64,000 bases of DNA from IMG/VR virus record IMGVR_UViG_3300046777_001511, positions 1 through 64,000 of that record. One strand, written 5' to 3'. Positions 1-6,964 of the stretch are shown here, piece after piece (the stretch's first letter is position 1; each line of letters opens with the position of its first letter). The position numbers were made by a program, and so were the translations under genes. The notes under the pieces are model-generated. The model had not been told where the DNA came from. It ran no database searches and was given only the letters and a program-made list of their open reading frames with translations. The DNA is from a virus.

Positions 1-106
1 GTTTTATTCTGCCAAGAAATATCCACCACATCAATTTAAAAATTGAAACTACTTCATGACCACCCATTGAAGAGTTAATATTTTCAAAATATACTTTTAC
101 TTTCAT
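1..106 (-). CDS. Partial hypothetical protein running off the left edge
   Basis: The first 35 codons are visible, starting with ATG at 106 (MKVKVYFENINSSMGG); the frame stays open to base 1, so the gene continues beyond the window. It has one hydrophobic patch (FKLMWWIFLG). It starts 3 bases after the stop of the upstream gene, so it belongs to the leftward small-gene operon. The visible part is too short for a family assignment. Confidence 0.5.
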   Translation of the reverse strand, partial: MKVKVYFENINSSMGGHEVVSIFKLMWWIFLGRIK

Positions 107-109
107 AAT

Positions 110-709
110 TTATCTGTTTTCAGAATCAAATATTTTTTTATTACATATTTCAAAAGATTTTTCAATGCAAGCCATTTGAGCAGTCATTTCAAACTCAAAG
201 TTAAAGCCCATTTCATTACTGTTATAAACATTTCCTTTATGTTCTAATATATAATAAAAAGTATCATTTTTACTATACCATACATTCAATACAGCTTTGT
301 ATTCATTAAAAAATGCACGACTATATTGTTGAAATATATTAGGTACTTTATCTCCAAAATCAATGTTTAAATCTAATTTATTATAAATTTTAGGGTATTG
401 AATTTTTAATCTATCAATTAGATTATTCATTGGACATTCTTCATTGTCAATGATATTTTCCGTTTCTGGTAAACTTTTTTTATTATTAAAAGGAACAGTA
501 GTATTATCTATAAATGCTATAAAATCAGCACAATCTTGATACACCTCTTGAGTTTCATCATTTTTTGATAAAAAAGATTTTATTTCTTCAACAAGATGTT
601 GAACTGGAACTGTTTCTGAATATTCTGATTCTTCAATAAGTTCAATTAGTTCTTTTTTTGCTGCATTTAACAATCTGAATGCTTCTTGTTGTGTTTTTTT
701 TGTTTTCAT
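110..709 (-). CDS. Hypothetical protein, 199 aa
   Basis: No family recognised. The N-terminal 60 residues are charged and helical (KKELIELIEESE), and a low-complexity stretch near residue 75 (NNKK) leads into a region rich in aromatic residues (about 110-160: YSRAFFNEYKAVLNVWYSK). There is no signal peptide or membrane segment. It lies between a partial gene 3 bases downstream and a 52-residue membrane gene 21 bases upstream, within a leftward operon of small accessory proteins. An intracellular early accessory protein is the most that context allows. Confidence 0.75.
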   Translation of the reverse strand: MKTKKTQQEAFRLLNAAKKELIELIEESEYSETVPVQHLVEEIKSFLSKNDETQEVYQDCADFIAFIDNTTVPFNNKKSLPETENIIDNEECPMNNLIDRLKIQYPKIYNKLDLNIDFGDKVPNIFQQYSRAFFNEYKAVLNVWYSKNDTFYYILEHKGNVYNSNEMGFNFEFEMTAQMACIEKSFEICNKKIFDSENR

Positions 710-730
710 GTTATTTATTTTTAGTTGTTG

Positions 731-889
731 TTAATTACTGAAATACTTATAATGTTCTTTTATAGATTCCCAAGAACAAGTACCTTTAATTTTATTATGA
801 ATTTTTTTATCTAAATAAGATATTATGTATAAAAATAACATAACTAATCTAATCCATGCAAATAAAGGAATAATTAAAATATGTTTCAT
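731..889 (-). CDS. Small membrane protein, 52 aa
   Basis: An ATG at 889 opens a 52-residue frame. Residues 3-25 (ILIIPLFAWIRLVMLFLYII) form one hydrophobic helix, followed by a basic and polar tail ending in KYFSN. It begins one base after the stop of the next upstream gene, which is the tight packing seen throughout this operon. Small one-helix proteins of this kind are common among phage early genes and may act at the inner membrane, but no function can be assigned. Confidence 0.6.
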   Translation of the reverse strand: MKHILIIPLFAWIRLVMLFLYIISYLDKKIHNKIKGTCSWESIKEHYKYFSN

Positions 890-890
890 A

Positions 891-1148
891 TTAGTCTTGT
901 TTGTTTAGTGAGTTGATAAATTCATTAAAGTTAGGTGCATATCCTTCGCTTATAGGTCTTTCAAATCTTCTACAAGCTTCCCAACATTTAAACATATCTT
1001 CCTCTGTGTACTTCTTATCAGCCATATCTTCTTGGCATTGATTGTAGCCATCTACAAATCCAATATTTAAAATATAATTTTCAAAATCAGAAGTTGATTT
1101 ATTATAAAATTTTTCGGCTAACTGTTCTATTTCTTCTTTATTTTTCAT
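891..1148 (-). CDS. Small hypothetical protein of the KEEIEQLAEKFY/GYNQCQEDM type
   Basis: The 85-residue acidic protein opens with KNKEEIEQLAEKFYN and has the core FVDGYNQCQEDM at about 30-42. The same two blocks appear in the rightward gene at 62041-62307 (KTKKEIEQLAFLEYP and WIDGYTQCQEDM), so the two are paralogues. Small proteins with this pattern recur in Bacteroidetes phages (recalled, not searched), with no known function. It starts one base after the stop of the gene upstream at 1150-1401. Confidence 0.75.
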   Translation of the reverse strand: MKNKEEIEQLAEKFYNKSTSDFENYILNIGFVDGYNQCQEDMADKKYTEEDMFKCWEACRRFERPISEGYAPNFNEFINSLNKQD

Positions 1149-1149
1149 T

Positions 1150-1401
1150 TTATTTGTTTTTAGTTATTAATTGATTTATTTCGTTTTTAACTTCTTGCCA
1201 ATATTTACAATGTATTTCTCTATCAGAAAAAATTAATTTCATTTTAGATAATTCTTCTAAATGCAAATCAACTGCTATTAAAGCACATTGTACAACAAAA
1301 CCCATATATATTCTTGGAGAGTTACATTTCATTCTATCAATATCGCCCACTATAGGAAAATATTTATCTGCTAATTCTATTGCTTTTTCTTTTGGTGTCA
1401 T
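1150..1401 (-). CDS. Small hypothetical protein of the TPKEKA/QCALIAVD type
   Basis: The 83-residue protein has MTPKEKAIELADKYFPI at the N-terminus and QCALIAVDLHLEEL at about 38-51. The neighbour at 1398-1610 shares both blocks (MTPKKKAIDLTNKMM and KQCSLIAVDEIL), so the pair is a tandem duplication. Its start overlaps the end of that neighbour by 4 bases, so they are translationally coupled. All-helical and soluble by composition; no function recognised. Confidence 0.75.
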   Translation of the reverse strand: MTPKEKAIELADKYFPIVGDIDRMKCNSPRIYMGFVVQCALIAVDLHLEELSKMKLIFSDREIHCKYWQEVKNEINQLITKNK

Positions 1402-1610
1402 AATTTTTCTATTTCTAATTTAACTTCAATCCAAAATTCTTCTGTATCTTCAGGTCTATTTGAAATTTTTATATCCCAAAAAGTGTTATATGTAAGAATT
1501 TCATCAACTGCTATTAAAGAGCATTGTTTGGCTAATCTTAGGTATAACCTATCTTTACTACCTAACATCATTTTATTAGTTAAATCAATGGCTTTCTTTT
1601 TGGGTGTCAT
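1398..1610 (-). CDS. Small hypothetical protein, paralogue of 1150-1401
   Basis: A 70-residue protein that shares MTPKKKAIDLTNKMM and KQCSLIAVDEIL with its downstream neighbour, then diverges (NTFWDIKISNRPEDTEEFWIEV). The shared blocks suggest tandem duplication followed by divergence of the C-terminal half. The genes overlap by 4 bases, indicating coupled translation. No function is recognised. Confidence 0.72.
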   Translation of the reverse strand: MTPKKKAIDLTNKMMLGSKDRLYLRLAKQCSLIAVDEILTYNTFWDIKISNRPEDTEEFWIEVKLEIEKL

Positions 1611-1613
1611 AAA

Positions 1614-1784
1614 TTATTTATTTAATATTTCATTTGCTAGTTCTAAGCCTTCTCTTCCATCAAAAGAATTATGTATTACTAAAATTTCATTGTCAACAAT
1701 TATTTTAGGATTACAATCACACGTGCTTCCATATTCTGAAGTATCATGTTCTTTGATGTCATTTAATGGATATATATGTTTCAT
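1614..1784 (-). CDS. Small conserved phage protein, 56 aa
   Basis: An ATG at 1784 opens MKHIYPLNDIKEHDTSEYGS, followed by a CDCNP cluster at 22-26 and IHNSFDGREGLE at 37-48. The combination of an N-terminal PLNDIKEH, a Cys-x-Cys-x-Pro and a terminal HNSFDGRE is a pattern I recall from small proteins of many unrelated phages, where it is of unknown function. The two cysteines might bind a metal. It sits 3 bases downstream of one operon gene and 1 base from the other. Confidence 0.65.
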   Translation of the reverse strand: MKHIYPLNDIKEHDTSEYGSTCDCNPKIIVDNEILVIHNSFDGREGLELANEILNK

Positions 1785-1785
1785 T

Positions 1786-2001
1786 TTACCAAGTTATTAT
1801 ATAACAATTATTTTCAAACCCTACTGAGAATCCTTCCTTCTTTAATTCTTTCATTGCGTTGTGGCTTATTTGCTCATGCCATATTAACGACTTACACTTA
1901 TCAGCTATTCGCTCAATCTCATCGTAAATTTGTTTTAGTTCAGCAGTATTCTCATCACCGGAGCCGCCAAACTTCTTTCTGATTTCATTTGCTTTACTCA
2001 T
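1786..2001 (-). CDS. Hypothetical protein, 71 aa
   Basis: A charged helical N-terminus (SKANEIRKKFGGSGDENTA) and a coiled-coil-like middle (ELKQIYDEIERIADKCK) precede a short beta-rich end (GFSVGFENNCYIITW). The start overlaps the stop of the upstream gene by 4 bases. No family is recognised. Confidence 0.68.
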   Translation of the reverse strand: MSKANEIRKKFGGSGDENTAELKQIYDEIERIADKCKSLIWHEQISHNAMKELKKEGFSVGFENNCYIITW

Positions 2002-2462
2002 AGTCCTAAGTTTTTGTTTTGGTTTATATAATCATCTATTCTTTTTAATTCTTCAAATAATTTAAACCTAATATCATTACTACCTTCAAAATGTATTAAA
2101 AAATCATTTATCTTTTTCCTGTAACTACCCATGTATTTTAAATCCTCTATTTGTTGGTATATCTTTTTTCTTTCGATATGATATTCTTTTTTACTCATAC
2201 CCTTAAAGGCATAAGTTTTTTTATTTTTATTAATTAAATACTTTTTGTCTGGAGATCTTCTTCCCGGTACATTTTTGTCTTTAGTTATCGCGTATATAAA
2301 TTCAGAAAGATTTATGTGCTCATACATAAAATTGTAAAAAGGATTTAATCTTTCTATTGAAACGCACAAATTAAAAATATCCATCTTATCCTCCAAAGAC
2401 AACTCATAGTAATAATTTACATGAGAAGATAAGTCTAAGCATCTATTTATTAGTTTTTCCAT
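1998..2462 (-). CDS. Hypothetical basic protein, 154 aa
   Basis: A helical protein with two basic stretches, GRRSPDKKYLINKNKKT at about 67-83 and KKEYHIERKKIYQQ at about 91-104, which may contact nucleic acid. No catalytic motif or membrane segment is seen. It overlaps the downstream gene by 4 bases and the upstream gene by 13. Its place next to winged-helix-like proteins suggests a regulatory or replication role, but that is context only. Confidence 0.7.
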   Translation of the reverse strand: MEKLINRCLDLSSHVNYYYELSLEDKMDIFNLCVSIERLNPFYNFMYEHINLSEFIYAITKDKNVPGRRSPDKKYLINKNKKTYAFKGMSKKEYHIERKKIYQQIEDLKYMGSYRKKINDFLIHFEGSNDIRFKLFEELKRIDDYINQNKNLGL

Positions 2463-2779
2463 TTTATTGTTATTGATTCTGATTCGTTAATACCTACAAA
2501 TATCGGATGCAAAGAATAAAGCTTACCTATTTTACCAATTACTCTTTTTTTCATTAGCCTTGATAAACAAACATTAAAAGTATTTATGTTTATATTACCA
2601 TTGATGCAGGCTATACTTTTGGCATGAGTATCCATAGGACACTGGCGGCCATTGTTTATTCCAAATAAAGTCTTAATGACAAATATTTCGGGATCAGAGG
2701 TAACAGATATTAACCTACAAAGAAAATCTATCTTTTCATTATTGGTTTCTGCCGGGATTTCAATCAGTTTCGTTAACAT
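2450..2779 (-). CDS. Possible winged-helix DNA-binding protein, 109 aa
   Basis: Residues 45-100 look like a helix-turn-helix with a wing: MDTHAKSIACINGNININTF is a plausible second and third helix, then LSRLMKKRVIGKIGKLYSLH reads as a basic helix and beta wing. A last-helix-plus-wing pattern followed by a strand (LHPIFVG) is typical of phage replication-initiator and helicase-loader proteins. The gene overlaps both neighbours (13 and 20 bases). The call is inferred from secondary-structure pattern only. Confidence 0.6.
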   Translation of the reverse strand: MLTKLIEIPAETNNEKIDFLCRLISVTSDPEIFVIKTLFGINNGRQCPMDTHAKSIACINGNININTFNVCLSRLMKKRVIGKIGKLYSLHPIFVGINESESITIKWKN

Positions 2780-3110
2780 CTTGCTTAGGTTTAAATTCGT
2801 TTAATAAATCCTTATTGTTCTTAAAAAACAATCTTACTAATTCACTCTTGTAAAGGTTTATGCAAGTTTTGTTCTCGTTTAAATTAAATTTGAATATCTC
2901 AGGGTAAGATTTGTTCTTCTCTTTGTATTCTTTAATAACTTCGTTCCAAACATTAGCCTTTTCTTCATTGCTGAACTCAATAGGGTAAATGTTATTTACA
3001 TAGTCATAAAATATACCGCCATGAGTAGCAGGAAGTTTTTTGTTAAAATCCCTGCGCTCCAAAATGTCAACACAAACATTAATAGTTGTTATCCAAAGGT
3101 TGTTTTTCAT
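2760..3110 (-). CDS. Hypothetical protein, 116 aa
   Basis: An unrecognised soluble protein containing HGGIFYDYVNNIYPIEFSN at about 30-48 and a lysine- and asparagine-rich second half. It overlaps the downstream gene by 20 bases and the upstream one by 32, a compact arrangement that supports both reading frames. Function unknown. Confidence 0.65.
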   Translation of the reverse strand: MKNNLWITTINVCVDILERRDFNKKLPATHGGIFYDYVNNIYPIEFSNEEKANVWNEVIKEYKEKNKSYPEIFKFNLNENKTCINLYKSELVRLFFKNNKDLLNEFKPKQDVNETD

Positions 3111-3408
3111 ATTCTAGTAATTGTTCTTGTTCTATTTCTTCTGATATTTCACTTAATAACTCTTCGCTTTGTTTATCCAAAACATCTTTTAATGGTTTAA
3201 AGTGAGCTGAATTGTAACATCCCTTTTTAGGAAACTCTTCTAAATATATGTACCAACACGAAAAAGTATCGTCATAACCTTTTAATCCTGCGTAGGTATA
3301 AATCACATCTTTTTTAGGTGGCTCAAAACTTACAGGTTGTCCAAACTTGTTAACTCCCCTGAATGGCTTGATGCAAACCAACTTAGTTCCTATTTTCCAA
3401 TTTATCAT
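3079..3408 (-). CDS. Small beta-barrel-like phage protein, 109 aa
   Basis: Residues 1-72 alternate short strands and turns: WKIGTKLVCIKPF, then PPKKDVIYTYAGL, CWYIYLEEF and finally HFKPL. This layout (hydrophobic GxKLVCI strand, a PKK turn, YTY strand, a final F-x-PL) is one I recall from small SH3/KOW-like proteins of Bacteroidetes phages with no assigned function. The tail from 75 on is acidic (EELLSEISEEIEQEQ). The stop and start of the adjacent genes overlap by 4 bases at 3405-3408. Confidence 0.7.
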   Translation of the reverse strand: MINWKIGTKLVCIKPFRGVNKFGQPVSFEPPKKDVIYTYAGLKGYDDTFSCWYIYLEEFPKKGCYNSAHFKPLKDVLDKQSEELLSEISEEIEQEQLLEYEKQPLDNNY

Positions 3409-3959
3409 ATATTTTTATTTAAACAATTATTATAAAATTCCCTTGATGCTGTTACTACTAAACTATGTAAAATACTTTTGCTGTACGCTCCAGCTAAATA
3501 CATTGAATAAATCTGTTCGTAAACTTTCATGAATGATGCCTGCTCATTGTAATATCCCGGATGATAAGTTAATGCAGGATTAATAAGAAACATTTTCCTT
3601 TCAGGCATTATCGGTATTAATACTCCAATACTAATTAACTTAATAAAATCCTTTCTACTGAATATTATTGACTTAGTTCTTTTGTTGCTTCCCTCAAACT
3701 TCTTTTGACAAGCTAATGAATATTCACCGTACTTAACCAACAGATGAGTATTAAACTCTAATACGTTATTTCTTTTGGCCTCAAATATTAAGAAAGTCAA
3801 TAACCTTGCTAAATCAGGATCAGCTCCCGAAATATAAGCAGTAAAGTTCTTTGTAATGATTCTATTGGACTTGTGAATGGAAAGTTCTCTAAAATCTAAT
3901 AAACTTTCTATTTCAGTCTTTTGAACTCTTTGATTATTGCCTTGTTTATTAATTCCCAT
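3405..3959 (-). CDS. Winged-helix replication-initiator or regulator-like protein, 184 aa
   Basis: First gene of the leftward operon. Residues 45-135 read as a winged helix-turn-helix: ARLLTFLIFEAKRNNVLEFN (helices), then KSIIFSRKDFIKLISIGVL and PIMPERKMFLINPALTYHP (wing strands). The ending FLINPALTYHPG resembles the conserved FMINP wing of RepL-like and other plasmid and phage initiators, so a role in replication initiation or transcription is plausible. The protein is basic at the N-terminus. A host-type promoter at 4007-4038 lies about 45 bases upstream. What DNA it binds is unknown; the palindrome at 4156-4172 is one candidate. Confidence 0.7.
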   Translation of the reverse strand: MGINKQGNNQRVQKTEIESLLDFRELSIHKSNRIITKNFTAYISGADPDLARLLTFLIFEAKRNNVLEFNTHLLVKYGEYSLACQKKFEGSNKRTKSIIFSRKDFIKLISIGVLIPIMPERKMFLINPALTYHPGYYNEQASFMKVYEQIYSMYLAGAYSKSILHSLVVTASREFYNNCLNKNI

Positions 3960-4006
3960 TATTTATATAATTTATATAAATTTTGAATAATTTTGAAATT
4001 TATACG

Positions 4007-4038
4007 CAAATGTAAACTTTAAAACACACAAAATCAAT
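4007..4038 (-). promoter_or_regulatory. Host-type promoter for the leftward operon
   Basis: Read on the minus strand, ATTG (4035-4038), 20 bases, then TACATTTG (4007-4014): the -7 box matches the Bacteroidetes consensus TAnnTTTG and the -33 box matches TTTG at 3 of 4. Transcription would begin near 4000, about 40 bases before the start at 3959. Confidence 0.6.
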
Positions 4039-4129
4039 AGCAAGTTTAAAATTAATATGAAATATTTCGTAACTTATTGTAAATTAGTACAATTATTTTT
4101 GTTATTGATAATTAATCTTTATTTGCGTT

Positions 4130-4143
4130 TAACTAGCTGATTA
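4130..4143. repeat. 14-bp sequence shared with the right control region
   Basis: TAACTAGCTGATTA here is the exact reverse complement of the sequence at 63127-63140. Both copies lie in divergent intergenic control regions next to the TTTAGAAT palindromes, suggesting a shared protein-binding site. Confidence 0.45.
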
Positions 4144-4155
4144 CATTGATATTAA

Positions 4156-4172
4156 TTTAGAATTATTCTAAA
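4156..4172. promoter_or_regulatory. Palindromic operator-like site
   Basis: TTTAGAAT-T-ATTCTAAA is a perfect 8+1+8 inverted repeat in the 346-base divergent region 3960-4305. Four related sites cluster at 62853-63028, and diverged versions lie upstream of two late genes (50213, 54956). It is probably the binding site of a dimeric phage regulator. Confidence 0.55.
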
Positions 4173-4256
4173 TAAAAATTTACATATTGATAATCAGTAA
4201 AATGTATAAAATTAGGTTATTTTTAATGCTAATTGTTGAAATATTTTTCAATACCA

Positions 4257-4288
4257 CTTGCTCAATTAAAGTTTATTTTGTAATTTTG
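4257..4288 (+). promoter_or_regulatory. Host-type early promoter
   Basis: CTTG (4257-4260), exactly 20 bases, then TAATTTTG (4281-4288) matches the Bacteroidetes vegetative consensus TTTG-N20-TAnnTTTG with one mismatch in the -33 box. It lies just upstream of the anti-defence gene at 4306, giving a leader of roughly 10 bases. Confidence 0.65.
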
Positions 4289-4305
4289 TATAAAATTAAT
4301 TAAAT

Positions 4306-4641
4306 ATGAGACATGTAGAAAAAGCAAAAGTAAAAATGTTAGAGAGTAATAATCCTAACACAGCGTTTATCGCTATTGAAAATTTAGAAGATATAAAAGG
4401 AGTTGCTCCTATAGTATCTTTTACAATCCAATCTGATCCTATAGGCGAAGTTGGGGTTAATGGATGTCAAGCGGTTGATATACTTGAGTATACAAAATGT
4501 TTATTTCAAAGTTTGAACGAGGCATTTCCTTGCAGAGAAAACGCTCTTACAATTACTAAAATTGAAGAAGCTATACACTGGCAAGACGCAAGAACTAAAG
4601 ATCGTGAAAGAAGAAAAGTAGAAGGTCAAAACAAGGCGTAA
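4306..4641 (+). CDS. Acb2/Tad1-like nucleotide-sponge (anti-CBASS/anti-Thoeris) candidate
   Basis: 111 residues. Residues 1-57 are a beta domain with FTIQSDPIGEVGVNGCQ. Residues 58-105 form a helical hairpin: LFQSLNEAFPCRENALTITK, then IEEAIHWQDARTKDRERRKV. The hairpin pattern (N-A-L-x-I-T-K-[IL]-E-E-A-[IL]-x-W, then R-x-x-[DE]-R) is what I recall for the Acb2/Tad1 hairpin family. Members bind cyclic oligonucleotides or gcADPR and so block CBASS or Thoeris signalling in the infected cytoplasm. It is the first gene after an early promoter, a typical anti-defence position. The fold match is fairly strong; which ligand it binds is unknown, and some family members have no tested function. Confidence 0.65.
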   Translation: MRHVEKAKVKMLESNNPNTAFIAIENLEDIKGVAPIVSFTIQSDPIGEVGVNGCQAVDILEYTKCLFQSLNEAFPCRENALTITKIEEAIHWQDARTKDRERRKVEGQNKA

Positions 4642-4664
4642 ATTGTTTAACAAATTGGTTCTTT

Positions 4665-4865
4665 AAAATATTGCAGGATTCGCTTGTGCAAATAGCCCCG
4701 TAAGGCTTTTGTATTAGTTCCTGCAATCGTATTTTGTTCCGGGCGAAGTCCTAACTTATTTAGGTCTGTCATTGACGGTTGAGGCTAAATGTATAAGCGT
4801 AGAATAGCATTAATTCATTTTATTTAGGTGCTACACATATCGTAAGAAACAGATAGTCCGGAACA
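4665..4865 (+). ncRNA. Structured RNA candidate in the leader of the helicase gene
   Basis: The 260-base gap between the anti-defence gene and the helicase is more GC-rich than nearby spacers and holds strong complementarity. ATTGCAGGA (4670-4678) pairs perfectly with TCCTGCAAT (4719-4727), enclosing an AGCC/GGCT hairpin (4694-4707). TGTTCCGG (4735-4742) pairs perfectly with CCGGAACA (4858-4865). A competing fold has group I intron-like order: CGCTTGTGCA (4681-4690) with TGTATAAGCG (4790-4799) as P3, GAGGCTA (4781-4787) with TAGTCC (4854-4859) as P7 with a bulged A, and TAGCA/TGCTA as P8. No split gene surrounds it. It may be a regulatory leader, a free RNA or an intron relic. Confidence 0.5.
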
Positions 4866-4885
4866 TTAAACTTATTAGATGAAAC

Positions 4886-4894
4886 AAACTATCA
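4886..4894 (+). promoter_or_regulatory. Leader motif (A)AAACTATCA
   Basis: AAACTATCA lies 7 bases before the helicase start. It is the least exact of six copies of AAAACTATCA placed just before rightward start codons. Confidence 0.45.
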
Positions 4895-4901
4895 AAACAA
4901 A

Positions 4902-6509
4902 ATGAATAAACCACTTAGGAATTATCAAGTAGAGGCAATAAACGCCGTAAAAAAAGAACTTGATAAAGGAACCAACAAGCAATTGTTAGTAATGGCCACA
5001 GGCACCGGTAAGACCTTTACGGCTGTTAAGGCTATTGAACAATTTCAATTTAACCGAGTATTATGGATCACTCACACAGAAGAGCTTGTGCAGCAATCTG
5101 CATTAGCCTTTTTAGCAGAAAAATTTGATAAAGAATTTTTAAATGCCGTTGAGGATATAGGATTTATTAATTGGGTGCACAATGGATCGGGTTTATTTGG
5201 GCATAGAGAAACTAAATTCAAAATGGGATTAATTAAGGCAGATGCTTTTTATCCTGATGGTAATGTAGTAATGGCTTCTGCTCAAACATTATATAGAAGA
5301 TTAGATAAATTGCCTAAAAATCATTTTGATGCTATTATATGTGATGAAGCTCATTTATTCCTAAGCAAATCGTTTTCCGAGCCATTGAAATACTTTGAGC
5401 CTAAATTGTTATTAGGATTAACAGCTACTCCAACTAGATTGGATGGTATGCAGTTAGGCAATATGTTTGATAAGATTGTTTATTCATACGATATTGCAGA
5501 TGGAATAAAAGATGGTTATCTGTGCGAATTAGATGCGGTAAGAGTTAAAACAGATTTATCACTTGACAATGTTAGAACAACTGGCGGAGAATTTAATGCA
5601 AGGGACTTATCTAATGAAGTGGATATTCCTGAAAGAAACCAATTAATAGTTGATTCATATGACAAATATGCTAATGGCAGACAAGGTATATTCTTTTGTG
5701 TTGATATTAAACACAGCTTACATTTAGCTGAAAAGTTTAAAGAAAAAGGAATTTCATGTAGCGCTGTTTCTTCGGATGAAGAAGCTACTGGAGACAGAAG
5801 CCAAACAGTTAAAAACTTTAAAGAAGGTAAAATACAAGTATTGACTAATGTGGGAATATTAACTACAGGATTCGATCACAGAAACGTAGGAGTTGTTGGT
5901 AATTGTTCGCCTACAAAATCACTTTCTAAATACTTACAATGTATTGGAAGAGGAACAAGGTTAAAGGATGAAAACTTTGTTGCTAAATACGGACAGAATT
6001 GCGTTATTCTTGATTTTGTTGATAGCACTACTAGACATAAGTTAATCAACGCGTGGTCCATAGATTCAGGGAAAGCTACAGAGGAAAAAGTTTTCATGAC
6101 TAAGGCTAAGAAAAAGGAATTGATTGAAGAGAGAGAGCGTAAAATAGCCTTTATTGCAGCGACTTCTAAAAAGGATGTTAAGGTTGATTTATTAGCATTA
6201 CCTAAAGTCCACATAAGCAGCTCTATTAAAATGGAGGAGCCTGCAACTGAGAAACAATTAGCATGGATTGCTAGATTAGGTTACGATACAGTAAACGTAG
6301 AATATACAAAGAAAATGTGCAGCGAGATTATAAGCTCACAATCAGCAAGCCCTAAGCAAATAGCTTTATTAAAATGGAAAGGATACGATGTTAGTAATGG
6401 GGCAACAATATCTGAGTTCGAATTAGCAATTGCGGAAATAAAAAAGAAAGAGAATAAAGAATTAATAAGTAAAAACGTTCCTAATAATAATGGTAATCCA
6501 TTTTTTTAA
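4902..6509 (+). CDS. SF2 DEAD/H-box helicase
   Basis: 535 residues. Visible motifs in order: Q-like LRNYQ (5-9), Walker A ATGTGKT (32-38), DEAH (148-151), GLTATPTR (172-179), motif V LTTGFD (320-325) and motif VI QCIGRGTRL (346-354). These define an ATP-dependent superfamily 2 helicase of the UvrB/RecQ-restriction-like branch common in phage replication modules. The C-terminal part (about 440-520) has two copies of a short module beginning TEKQLAWIARLGYD and SPKQIALLKWKGYD, probably a nucleic-acid-binding tail. It acts on phage DNA in the cytoplasm, most likely in replication or recombination. Start chosen at 4902 because the Q motif follows directly and the leader motif precedes it. Confidence 0.93.
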   Translation: MNKPLRNYQVEAINAVKKELDKGTNKQLLVMATGTGKTFTAVKAIEQFQFNRVLWITHTEELVQQSALAFLAEKFDKEFLNAVEDIGFINWVHNGSGLFGHRETKFKMGLIKADAFYPDGNVVMASAQTLYRRLDKLPKNHFDAIICDEAHLFLSKSFSEPLKYFEPKLLLGLTATPTRLDGMQLGNMFDKIVYSYDIADGIKDGYLCELDAVRVKTDLSLDNVRTTGGEFNARDLSNEVDIPERNQLIVDSYDKYANGRQGIFFCVDIKHSLHLAEKFKEKGISCSAVSSDEEATGDRSQTVKNFKEGKIQVLTNVGILTTGFDHRNVGVVGNCSPTKSLSKYLQCIGRGTRLKDENFVAKYGQNCVILDFVDSTTRHKLINAWSIDSGKATEEKVFMTKAKKKELIEERERKIAFIAATSKKDVKVDLLALPKVHISSSIKMEEPATEKQLAWIARLGYDTVNVEYTKKMCSEIISSQSASPKQIALLKWKGYDVSNGATISEFELAIAEIKKKENKELISKNVPNNNGNPFF

Positions 6510-6511
6510 TT

Positions 6512-6655
6512 ATGTACAAAATAACACACAAAGACTTAGAGCAAATAAGAAAAGCTCTTAAATCAGCGGAGAAACATATTATTTCGCCGAAAACTAAAAA
6601 GGAAATAGAGAAAGCAGTTAAATTAATTGATAACGAATATCTAAAAATAAAATGA
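6512..6655 (+). CDS. Small helical protein, 47 aa
   Basis: An ATG two bases after the helicase stop opens 47 charged, helical residues (MYKITHKDLEQIRKALKSAE, ending NEYLKIK). Its TGA overlaps the ATG of the next gene (ATGA at 6652-6655), a sign of translational coupling and of a genuine gene. No function is recognised. Confidence 0.6.
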   Translation: MYKITHKDLEQIRKALKSAEKHIISPKTKKEIEKAVKLIDNEYLKIK

Positions 6656-6954
6656 ATAAGGAACAGCAACAGCACCATTTCGAAAGAGTAATCAATAGAA
6701 TGGCTGAAACAATGATGTCAAAAGGAGATGACTATGCTAACGAGGACAGGCTGAGTAATTTTAAAGTTGCAGGAGCTATATCAGGGATAAGTCCAGAGAT
6801 TAATTGCCTCAGCTTAATAGCTACAAAAGTTGCCCGATTAGGTAACTTATTAAACAGCAAAGAAAAGCCCAACAATGAAAGCATTCGGGATAGTGTATTG
6901 GATTTAGCTAACTATGCTATATTGCTGGATATGATTTTAAGCGAGAAAAGATAA
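6652..6954 (+). CDS. Nucleotide modification associated domain 1 (Nmad1/DUF1599) protein
   Basis: 100 residues, all helical. The signature KGDDYANEDRLSNFK (24-38) and the later helix with SLIATKVARLGNLL and DLANYAILLDMI match the Nmad1 family (formerly DUF1599), which has a MazG-like four-helix fold. The family often sits beside enzymes that make or remove modified nucleotides, but its own activity is not established. Here it lies between a helicase and a co-chaperonin gene. A nucleotide-pool or base-modification role is inferred from the family only. Confidence 0.75.
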   Translation: MNKEQQQHHFERVINRMAETMMSKGDDYANEDRLSNFKVAGAISGISPEINCLSLIATKVARLGNLLNSKEKPNNESIRDSVLDLANYAILLDMILSEKR

Positions 6955-6964
6955 ACAAATAAAT

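Noticed and set aside
4665-4865. A splicing group I intron as a firm call
   Set aside because: A P3/P7/P8-like order is present, but strong competing stems overlap it and no split gene is visible on either side; reported only as a structured RNA.
5876-6214. Leftward frame inside the helicase gene
   Set aside because: Entirely opposite a well-supported helicase with conserved motifs.
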